NCBI GenBank assembly: GCA_037441225.1
Contig: JBBISU010000146.1
Coordinates: 1 to 5,294 of the forward strand
Direction of reading: 5' to 3'
DNA: 5,294 nucleotides
Source of the DNA: JBBFMJ01 sp037441225
GTDB lineage: Bacteria; Acidobacteriota; Thermoanaerobaculia; UBA2201
Shown: positions 1 to 5,294 of the stretch, piece after piece
Layout: each line of letters starts with the position of its first letter
Numbering within the stretch: the stretch's first letter is position 1
Notes under the pieces: model-generated
What the model saw: only the letters and a program-made list of their open reading frames with translations
The model's database searches: none
Told to the model about the DNA's origin: nothing
Made by a program: the position numbers and the translations under genes

Positions 1-6
1 TTTTTT

Positions 7-1062
7 TCAGCAAATTCTGGGAAGTTGTTCTCCACTTAACAGGGATAAAAGTCGCCTTGCACCTTTGTATGGCTCTAAAATTACATTCACCCCTTTTTTG
101 TCTTCCACATAGCCAATGCAAGTTGCCTCTTTCCCATCTTTAAAACTTTTCATAATTTTTAATGCCTTATCACAATCATCTTGAGGTACAAATGCAACAA
201 ATTTTCCTTCATTTGCAACATACAATGGATCAAAGCCCAAAATTTCAAAAAAGCCCAGCACTTCCTCTCTTACAGGTATCTTTTTTTCTTCAATTAAAAA
301 ATTCAAGTTTTAACTTTTTGCCATTTCAATGAGATAGGTGCCAAGCCCTCCCCTTGTAAGATCTCTCATTGAATGAACATCAATTCCATTCTCAATTAAT
401 TTAATTATAATTGGAGACAAATTTGCACAGTCGGACTCTAAATTTCCTTCAACAGAAAAACTCTCCCTCTTTGCTAAGATTGCCATTCCATGCCTTCCTA
501 TATCTCCATTTATTAGAATACAATCTCCTGCTTTTATTCTTTCAGGTGATGGAGGAGGATCTTTTAAAATGATCCCTATTCCAGAGGTAGATATAAACAA
601 ACCATCCCCTTTTCCTTTTTCTACAACTTTTGTATCTCCTGTCACAAGAAAAACTTTTGCCCCCTGGGATGTTATTTTCATTGACTTGACTATTTTTTTT
701 AAGTCATTCATTGAAAAACCTTCTTCAATTATAAAAGAAGCAGAGATGTACAATGGTTTTGCTCCCATAACAGATAAGTCATTTAAAGTTCCAAAAACAG
801 AAAGTTTTCCAATATCTCCACCCGGGAAAAAAATTGGCTTAACTACATAGCTATCTGTTGTAAATGCAAGTTTTAATTTATCAAATTCTAAAACTGCACT
901 ATCTATCAAAGGGGATAAAAATTTGTTTTTAAAATTTGGCAGGAATATTTCACTTATCAATTCCTGTGTAAGTTTTCCACCCCCTCCATGTGCAAGGATT
1001 ACATTTGGATAGTCCTTCTTTGGGGTGGCACAAACAAATCCATTATTTTTTTTCTTTTTCAT
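7..1062 (-). pseudogene. hypE: HypE, hydrogenase maturation protein, interrupted by an in-frame TAA
   Basis: HypE dehydrates the carbamoyl group that HypF places on its C-terminal cysteine, giving the thiocyanate that supplies cyanide ligands to the [NiFe]-hydrogenase iron; it acts in the cytoplasm with HypC and HypD. Visible family motifs are HGGGGK (residues 25-30), FTTDSYVV (67-74), FFPGGDIGKL (78-87), TGDTKVVEKGKGDGLF (131-146) and MRDLTRGGL (232-240). After the lesion come IPVREEV, LYVANEGK and the terminal PRIC with the acceptor cysteine. The frame runs unbroken from ATG 1062 to TGA 7-9 except for TAA at 310-312 (codon 251 of 351). Alignment by memory with EIAxxSGVGI puts the stop where serine is usual, so one change from TCA would explain it. 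The start overlaps hypD by 20 bases. AAAGGA (1064-1069) lies only one base from the ATG, so translational coupling to hypD is likely. As written the product would lose its C-terminal part and the essential cysteine. Family identity is certain; whether the stop is real is not. Confidence 0.93.
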
Positions 1063-2141
1063 ATCCTTTATAAAGATAAAAAGCATGGCAGGCGCCTTCA
1101 GAGGAAACCATTGTGGCACCTTTTGGATTTTCAGGAGTACATTCCTTTCCAAAAAGGGCACATTCATCTGGTTTTTTTATTCCCTGAAGGACAAGTCCTG
1201 AAATGCACTTTGTCTTTTCCTTTCTTTTTATTGATTTTAAATTAAACTTTTTCTCTGCATCAAACTCTTCAAATTCTTTTTTTATTGCAAAACCACCTTG
1301 AGGGATGAGCCCTATTCCCCTCCATTTTCTATCCACTATATCATAGACCTTATCTATTATCTTTTTTGCTTCCAAATTTCCTTCCTCTTTGACAGATCTC
1401 TTATAACCATTTTGAACTTCTATTTTTCCACTTTCCAGCATCTTTACACATAAATATATTCCATATAATAAATCAAATGGCTTAAAGCCCGTTACCACAA
1501 TTGGAATTCTATATTTCTCTGAAATTGGGATATATTCTTCATATCCTATAACTGTGCAGACATGTCCTGCTGCAAGAAAACCATTTATCTTTACCATTGG
1601 AGAAGATAAAAGTAATTCTATTGCAGGTGGAACTCTCACCATTGAAGAGAGAACTGAGAAATTTTTTAAATTTTCCTTTTTTGCCATTAAAATAGAAAAT
1701 CCATTTCCCGGCGCCGTTGTTTCAAATCCAATTCCAAAAAAACCACTTCTTTTTGGGTATTTTCCTTTGCAATTTTAATACAATCAGTTGGAGATAAGAC
1801 AGCCCTTACATCTCCGCCCTCTGCTTTTGCCTGAAAAAGATCCTTTTCAATTCCAGGAACTCTTAGCATATCGCCATAAGTACAAAAGATAATATTTTTT
1901 TGTTTTGCAAGGTATAATGCTTTTTCTATAAACTCCACATTTGTCACACATACAGAACAGCCGGGCCCATGCAATAAATTTATTTCATCTTTAAGGATTG
2001 ATTCTATACCAAACTTTAAAAAATTATGCGTCTGCCCCAACAGACCTCCATAATATTCCATTTATTTTTTGTAATTTTTTTTAGTTGTAATAAGACCTTT
2101 TTTACAACTTTTTCTTCCCTGAATTCACTTACTAATTTCAT
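1043..2141 (-). pseudogene. hypD: HypD, [4Fe-4S] hydrogenase maturation protein, with two frameshifts
   Basis: HypD, with HypC, forms the scaffold on which the Fe(CN)2CO unit of [NiFe]-hydrogenase is assembled. The gene must be read in three pieces. From ATG 2141 to about 2040 it gives MKLVSEFREE...NIMEVC (34 residues, Cys34 being the catalytic-loop cysteine). From 2037 to about 1738 it gives GQTHNFLKFGIE, GPGCSVCV and CTYGDMLRVPG. From about 1738 to TAA 1043-1045 it gives FGIGFETTAPG, GHVCTVIG, WRGIGLIP, LFGKECTPENP and MVSSEGAC. Both junctions lack one base: at the G4 run 2035-2038 and at the T7 run 1736-1742. Restored length is 366 residues, normal for the family. The ATG at 2141 is preferred because it gives the expected N-terminus; it overlaps the end of hypC by 17 bases. 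The 2061 ATG (MEYYGG) would lose the MEVC cysteine. Near the C-terminus, the usual CxCG of the cluster-binding region reads CISG. Either a recent pseudogene or base errors. Confidence 0.93.
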
Positions 2142-2373
2142 TTTCCATCTCATCAATTTCCTGAAAATATTTCAATGTCTCTTTTGCTTCTGTCTCTGAG
2201 ATGATGTTTATAGCTATTCCAGTGTGGACTAAGCACCAGTCCCCAACCTTTGCTTGAGGTACAAAAGCAAGGTTTACATCTTTTAAAACTCCAGCAAAGG
2301 ATACCTTTCCAATTCTTTCAATCTCTCCTCTTTCTTCTATTTCTAAGATTTGTCCAGGTATAGCAAGACACAT
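2125..2373 (-). CDS. hypC: HypC, hydrogenase maturation chaperone
   Basis: This is a small cytoplasmic chaperone that pairs with HypD while the Fe(CN)2CO group is built and then hands it to the hydrogenase large-subunit precursor. The 82-residue product has the normal family length. It opens with MCLAIPGQI, whose Cys2 is the essential iron-binding residue exposed after methionine removal, and contains KVGDWCLVHTGIA with the conserved His50. The C-terminal helix (TEAKETLKYFQEI) is also typical. It is the first gene of the leftward cluster, has its own AGGAG site, and its TGA overlaps the hypD start by 17 bases. It is the only intact hyp gene in the window. No hypA, hypB or hypF and no hydrogenase structural gene is visible here. 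A HybG-like paralogue cannot be excluded, but the hypCDE order supports hypC. Confidence 0.96.
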   Translation of the reverse strand: MCLAIPGQILEIEERGEIERIGKVSFAGVLKDVNLAFVPQAKVGDWCLVHTGIAINIISETEAKETLKYFQEIDEMENEISK

Positions 2374-2378
2374 AATTT

Positions 2379-2383
2379 CTCCT
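2379..2383 (-). promoter_or_regulatory. Ribosome binding site of hypC
   Basis: Read on the minus strand this is AGGAG, five bases before the hypC ATG. It is the only strong ribosome binding site in the hyp cluster, which fits hypD and hypE being translated by coupling through overlapping ends. Confidence 0.75.
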
Positions 2384-2398
2384 AACTTTAATTTTTCT

Positions 2399-2427
2399 AT
2401 AATCTAACATTTTTAATTTTTTTTCAA
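2399..2427 (-). promoter_or_regulatory. Candidate promoter for the hyp cluster
   Basis: On the minus strand TTGAAA (2422-2427) is followed after 17 bases by GATTAT (2399-2404). The -35 is good, but the -10 matches only four of six consensus bases. A start near 2392 would leave a leader of about 19 bases that just includes the AGGAG site. The region is extremely AT-rich, so chance matches are expected; another weak pair (TTGCTA and TATATT, 15-base spacer) lies further upstream. Confidence 0.3.
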
Positions 2428-2456
2428 ATATAAAAGTGCTCAAGTTTTAGCAAAAT

Positions 2457-2485
2457 TTGAATATTTAAATTTTTTATGCTATACT
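2457..2485 (+). promoter_or_regulatory. Sigma-70-type extended -10 promoter of the cytochrome operon
   Basis: TTGAAT (2457-2462) and TATACT (2480-2485) are separated by exactly 17 bases. TGC stands directly before the -10, giving the extended TGnTATACT form. The expected start near 2492 leaves a leader of about 55 bases before the pentaheme cytochrome gene. This is clearly the best promoter match in the intergenic region. It was identified by eye. Confidence 0.65.
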
Positions 2486-2498
2486 ATTTAAAAATAGT
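2483..2498. repeat. Inverted repeat over the -10 and start site; operator candidate
   Basis: ACTATTT, two bases (AA), then AAATAGT: a perfect 7+7 inverted repeat. It begins inside the -10 hexamer of the rightward promoter and covers the predicted start. A repressor bound here would block that promoter. AT-rich DNA produces such repeats by chance, so this is only a candidate. Confidence 0.35.
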
Positions 2499-2535
2499 TT
2501 TTAATTTTAGAAGAGCTTTAATAAATTTATATTAT

Positions 2536-2541
2536 AAGGAG
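2536..2541 (+). promoter_or_regulatory. Ribosome binding site of the pentaheme cytochrome gene
   Basis: AAGGAG lies five bases before the ATG at 2547, a near-ideal Shine-Dalgarno sequence with ideal spacing. It fixes the start choice. Confidence 0.8.
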
Positions 2542-2546
2542 TCGTT

Positions 2547-3887
2547 ATGAAAAAATATGTTTTTATTGTATTTTTACTATTTTTAATTTCAAAAGATCTA
2601 AGAACAGGAGACCAGAAAAAAAAGATTTCATACGATGACTTCCAGAGTCCAAAAGCTTGCCAACCCTGCCATATAGATATTTCAAAGCAACATGAACAAG
2701 CAATGATGTCCCAGTGCTATACCCATCAATGGGATGAAGTTGAATATTTTAAATTAGCACTGCCTCATTCTGAAAAAGATTCAAAAGTGGCAGAAGTAAA
2801 AGAAGGATGCAATGGCTGTCATTCCCCCCTTGCTTATCTTACAGGCGATATACCTCCAAAACCCCCTGAAAAAAATACAAGGGCAAATGAATCTGTATCC
2901 TGTGATGTATGCCATACTATAACTGGTTTTAAAGGAGATACTCCTTATAACTTTAACTGGATTATAGAGCCAGGAAGGACAAAGCAAAGTGGAAGAAAGC
3001 CAGAAATTGAAAGTCCTTTTCATAATATTGTTTTAAATCCCTTTCTTAAAACAGCAGAATTTTGTGGAACCTGTCATAATGAAAAAGACCCTTACGAGCA
3101 ATGGGTAAAAGCCACTCACCTGGAATGGAAGGAAAGCCCCCAAAGCAAGGCAGGGATAGTTTGTCAGGACTGCCATATGCCTCCAGCAGAAGGAAAAAAT
3201 TCAAATGTTGGGAAAAATTATCCCGATGTCCGCCAGCACTTATTCCATGGTGCCCATGATAGAGGAAAACTTTCTGGCTCTGTGGAAGTTAGAGTCCATC
3301 CACAAGTTGATGAAGCAGAGCCAGGTGAGACAGTAAAAATAGTAGCAGTAGTAGTAAATGCAAAGGCAGGGCATAAAATACCAACGGGAAGTGCCGAAGA
3401 AAGGGTCTTGTGGCTTCATCTGGAAGCAAAGGATTCAAAAGGCAAGGTCTGGCACATACCTGTTGATAAAAAGGGCTTTAAAGGAGAAGAGTGGACAATT
3501 TCATCAGAGGAAGCTCTTGCCTATCAAGATATTGGTGATGTTTTAAATTTAAAAGATTTTAAAGGACTTCCAAGGGATGGTTTTGTGCCTGCAGGGGACA
3601 GGATTTTCCGCCTTCCTTATCTTGATCCAAAAGGGAGAATGACAATAATGCAATGGAATACTGCCTCTTTTGGTCCAGATTACCGCTTAGAACCTTTAAA
3701 AGCAGTCACAGAAACTTTTACCTTTAAAATCCCTGCAGAGGCAACGCCGGGAATTATAACAATTACAGCAGAAGTATGGTATTCACGGCTTATCTCTTCT
3801 GTTGCAGAATTTTTAAATATTGATAAGGAAGAATATGAGCCAGTATTGATAAGTACACATAAAACAACTTTAAAAATCTTAGAATAA
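2547..3887 (+). CDS. Secreted pentaheme c-type cytochrome (cytochrome c554-like)
   Basis: This is a 446-residue periplasmic or surface electron-transfer protein. Residues 1-20 look like a signal peptide: MKKY, then a hydrophobic stretch VFIVFLLFLI. Five CXXCH heme-binding motifs follow: CQPCH (38-42), CNGCH (88-92), CDVCH (119-123), CGTCH (163-167) and CQDCH (206-210). Extra histidines in this half could be distal ligands. Spacing and flanks resemble the broad cytochrome c554 / multiheme cytochrome group; I do not recognise a named gene. The remainder, about 228-446, has no cysteine and looks beta-rich, with AGHKIPTG (274-281), a motif I recall from other multiheme cytochromes. It is the first gene of an operon with the fused cytochrome-porin, 10 bases downstream. 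Inferred role: carrying electrons between that outer-membrane protein and inner-membrane carriers. A nitrogen- or sulfur-compound reductase is possible, but no family-specific active-site motif (such as the CXXCK of NrfA) is present. Confidence 0.9.
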   Translation: MKKYVFIVFLLFLISKDLRTGDQKKKISYDDFQSPKACQPCHIDISKQHEQAMMSQCYTHQWDEVEYFKLALPHSEKDSKVAEVKEGCNGCHSPLAYLTGDIPPKPPEKNTRANESVSCDVCHTITGFKGDTPYNFNWIIEPGRTKQSGRKPEIESPFHNIVLNPFLKTAEFCGTCHNEKDPYEQWVKATHLEWKESPQSKAGIVCQDCHMPPAEGKNSNVGKNYPDVRQHLFHGAHDRGKLSGSVEVRVHPQVDEAEPGETVKIVAVVVNAKAGHKIPTGSAEERVLWLHLEAKDSKGKVWHIPVDKKGFKGEEWTISSEEALAYQDIGDVLNLKDFKGLPRDGFVPAGDRIFRLPYLDPKGRMTIMQWNTASFGPDYRLEPLKAVTETFTFKIPAEATPGIITITAEVWYSRLISSVAEFLNIDKEEYEPVLISTHKTTLKILE

Positions 3888-3891
3888 AGGA
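3888..3891 (+). promoter_or_regulatory. Ribosome binding site of the fused cytochrome-porin gene
   Basis: AGGA, six bases before the ATG at 3898, directly abuts the TAA (3885-3887) of the upstream gene. It supports 3898 as the start; the ATG at 3891 is out of frame. The tight junction implies co-transcription. Confidence 0.65.
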
Positions 3892-3897
3892 TGAAAA

Positions 3898-5073
3898 ATG
3901 AAATATTTTTTAACTTTTATAACTTTTTTATTTTTTGTTGAAAACACTTTTTCTATACCTGCCTTTGCAAGGAAATATCAGTATTCCTGTACAACCTGCC
4001 ATGCACCTGCTCCAAGGCTAAAACCCTTTGGTGATGACTTTGCAGGAAGGGGTTTTCGTTTGGAAGACCCTTCACAGGAACCAGCAAGAGCAACAATTGA
4101 CACAGGGGATCCCATGTTAAAACTTCTAAGGGAATTTCCCCTTGCAGTCCGCATAGATGGTTTTGCTTCATACAAAGAAGATGCAGAAGCAGAGACAGAT
4201 TTTCAATGGCCCTGGGCTTTTAAAATATTATCAGGTGGTGTTTTAAGCGAAAAGGTTTCCTATTATTTTTATTATATAATTGAAAAAGGTGGAGAATCTG
4301 GTCTTGAAGATGCATATCTTCAATTTAATAAGCCCTTAGGGCTTCCTTTTGATTTACTCTTTGGACAATTTCAAATATCAGATCCATTGTTTAAAAGGGA
4401 ACTTCGTTTAGAAAAGAATGATTATATGATTTACAAAGTATCACCAGGTTATTCTTCAGCAAATCTTACCTATGACCGTGGAATTATGGCTTCTTCTTCA
4501 CTTGGAAGCGGTATAGATTTTATTTTGGGAATTTATAATGGTTCCGGATTACAAGAGGCAAAAGGTCCAACTAATGATTATGACATTGATAAAGATAAAA
4601 GTTTTAGTTTAAGATTAGCAAAAGAATTTGGACCTTTAAGATTTGGGCTTTTTTCATATTTAGGCAAAGAAAAGAAGGGTTTTTCAGGTGTTTTTAAAAA
4701 TAAATATTATTATTACGGTCCTGATCTTATCATTGATTTTAATCAAAATTTACAGATAAATTTACAATATCTGATAAGAAAAGATGATAAAGGCATTTTA
4801 GGCATTGACCCTTTTGATGCAACAGTTAAAGAAATCAAAACAGAAGGGGGTTTCGTAGAGATTGTCTGGTTACCAAAGGGCTTGGAAGGGAGATGGGCTT
4901 ATGTAATTCTTTACAACAAAATAAATTCTGATGACAAAAATTCTGTTTTTGAAAATATCTCTTTTACTATGAATTATTTAATTGCAAGAAACATCCGCTT
5001 TTTAGCAGAAGTCGAAGATGATTTGGAAAATGAAAAATTAAAATTTATTATAGGCATTAGCTCTGCTTTTTAA
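3898..5073 (+). CDS. Fused monoheme cytochrome-porin, Cyc2-like outer-membrane protein
   Basis: The 391-residue product has a signal peptide (about 1-19, MKYFLTFITFLFF...TFS). A short heme segment follows: PAFARKYQYSCTTCH (21-35), the single CXXCH, then PRLKPFGDDFAGRGF (39-53). The order PxFAR...CxxCH...P.L..FG..F...G[YF] matches the N-terminus of Cyc2, the outer-membrane Fe(II) oxidase of Acidithiobacillus and neutrophilic iron oxidisers, whose heme sits in the mouth or lumen of a beta-barrel. From about residue 78 the protein shows many alternating amphipathic strands separated by charged turns, SDPLFKRELRL (161-171), YDRG (192-195) and a terminal Phe, as expected of a BAM-inserted barrel; I estimate 14-16 strands by eye. 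It is somewhat shorter than many Cyc2 proteins. Inferred role: moving electrons across the outer membrane, with the pentaheme protein as periplasmic partner. Fe(II) oxidation is not proven; other fused cytochrome-porins have unknown donors. The cytochrome-porin architecture is secure, cyc2 orthology less so. Confidence 0.85.
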   Translation: MKYFLTFITFLFFVENTFSIPAFARKYQYSCTTCHAPAPRLKPFGDDFAGRGFRLEDPSQEPARATIDTGDPMLKLLREFPLAVRIDGFASYKEDAEAETDFQWPWAFKILSGGVLSEKVSYYFYYIIEKGGESGLEDAYLQFNKPLGLPFDLLFGQFQISDPLFKRELRLEKNDYMIYKVSPGYSSANLTYDRGIMASSSLGSGIDFILGIYNGSGLQEAKGPTNDYDIDKDKSFSLRLAKEFGPLRFGLFSYLGKEKKGFSGVFKNKYYYYGPDLIIDFNQNLQINLQYLIRKDDKGILGIDPFDATVKEIKTEGGFVEIVWLPKGLEGRWAYVILYNKINSDDKNSVFENISFTMNYLIARNIRFLAEVEDDLENEKLKFIIGISSAF

Positions 5074-5294
5074 GGTTTAGCTTTTTATTTTTTTTGAAAT
5101 TTTTCTTTAAAATAATAAGGGATCAGGTTTAGCAATATAACAAATGGCATTTTATAAATAAATATAGTGAAACTATAGTTTTGAATCCTATTTTAAAATA
5201 TTTTGGTTTTTTACTGTTTTAATAAGAAATTATTACTATTATTGTTATTACTCTAAAAGAGAGAAAAAAAATTTATTCCTTAGATGGATAGTAC
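5074..5294. other. AT-rich non-coding end of the window
   Basis: No credible gene was seen on either strand. The stretch starts with a T-rich run after the cytochrome-porin stop, without a strong GC stem before it. It contains the nine-base direct repeat AGGTTTAGC (5073-5081 and 5125-5133), a TATAGT/ACTATA hairpin, a TTATTACTATTATTG-like simple stretch near 5230-5250 and a short CTCT/AGAG stem at 5251-5261 before an A-run. A minus-strand frame from ATG 5150 codes for only about 21 residues and is not believable. Confidence 0.5.
5163..5177. repeat. Small hairpin downstream of the cytochrome operon; weak terminator candidate
   Basis: TATAGT, loop GAA, ACTATA: a perfect 6-bp stem with a 3-base loop, followed by GTTTTG. 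The stem is nearly all A-T and the T-tract is short, so intrinsic termination would be weak. It lies about 90 bases after the stop codon at 5073. Confidence 0.2.

Noticed and set aside
310..312. TAA reassigned as a sense codon in this organism
   Set aside because: Both cytochrome genes and hypD end in TAA at the expected protein termini, so TAA acts as a normal stop here.
569..850. Plus-strand reading frames over the hyp genes (also 988-1245 and 1554-1778)
   Set aside because: They lie antisense to strongly conserved hypE and hypD sequence, lack family likeness and lack good ribosome binding sites.
1063..1167. Upstream extension of hypE to an ATG at 1167
   Set aside because: The added 35 residues lie entirely over the conserved MVSSEGAC end of hypD in another frame and have no HypE likeness; the ATG at 1062 gives a normal N-terminus shortly before HGGGGK.
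1687..2061. A separate small gene starting MEYYGG at 2061
   Set aside because: From GQTHNF onward it is HypD, and the true N-terminus with MEVC lies in another frame upstream. It is the middle piece of a broken hypD.
2715..2729. A sixth heme site at CYTHQ (residues 57-61) of the pentaheme cytochrome
   Set aside because: The spacing is C-x-x-H with no second cysteine, so it cannot be a standard CXXCH heme attachment site; only His60 might serve as a distal ligand.
2781..3023. Minus-strand frames inside the cytochrome genes (also 3953-4171 and 3978-4175), and plus-strand 3358-3546
   Set aside because: They overlap clear heme-motif or barrel coding sequence in another frame and have no recognisable features of their own.
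5074..5294. CRISPR array, tRNA or mobile-element end in the right-hand non-coding part
   Set aside because: There are no regularly spaced repeats, no cloverleaf and no transposase or long terminal inverted repeat; the small repeats are compatible with AT-rich background.

Overview
The window is strongly AT-rich and comes from a Gram-negative (two-membrane) bacterium. The evidence for this is a predicted outer-membrane beta-barrel with a C-terminal phenylalanine and two secreted c-type cytochromes. Hydrogenase maturation genes on the other arm point to a hydrogen-metabolising lineage. I cannot place the organism to a phylum from the sequence alone.

Left arm, minus strand (2373 down to 7): a compact hypC-hypD-hypE cluster for building the Fe(CN)2CO centre of [NiFe]-hydrogenases. 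Adjacent genes overlap by 17 and 20 bases. hypC is intact. As written, hypD and hypE are both broken. hypD needs a one-base -1 correction at two places: next to a G4 run right after its conserved MEVC motif, and at a T7 run within VVFFGIGFETT. hypE carries an in-frame TAA at codon 251 of 351. After these corrections both proteins are full length and well conserved. The lesions are therefore either very recent or sequence errors; recoding is possible only at the T7 site.

Centre (2374-2546): a 173-base divergent intergenic region. Rightward it holds a convincing extended -10 promoter (TTGAAT, 17-base spacer, TATACT preceded by TGC), a 7+7 inverted repeat over its -10 and start site, and a strong AAGGAG ribosome binding site. 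Leftward it holds a weaker promoter candidate and an AGGAG site for hypC.

Right arm, plus strand (2547-5073): a two-gene operon with a 10-base gap. The first gene encodes a secreted pentaheme cytochrome (five CXXCH, all in the N-terminal half) with a cysteine-free, beta-rich C-terminal domain. The second encodes a 391-residue fused cytochrome-porin. It has one CXXCH directly after the signal peptide, in a PAFAR...CTTCH...FG context that resembles the Cyc2 iron oxidase family, followed by a beta-barrel. Together they look like a minimal wire: the porin-embedded heme crosses the outer membrane and the pentaheme protein carries electrons in the periplasm. Direction and substrate (Fe(II) oxidation or electron export) cannot be read from sequence.

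The last 221 bases (5074-5294) hold no credible gene, only AT-rich sequence with weak hairpins. The most notable content is the fused cytochrome-porin/pentaheme pair, set divergently from an apparently damaged hydrogenase maturation cluster.
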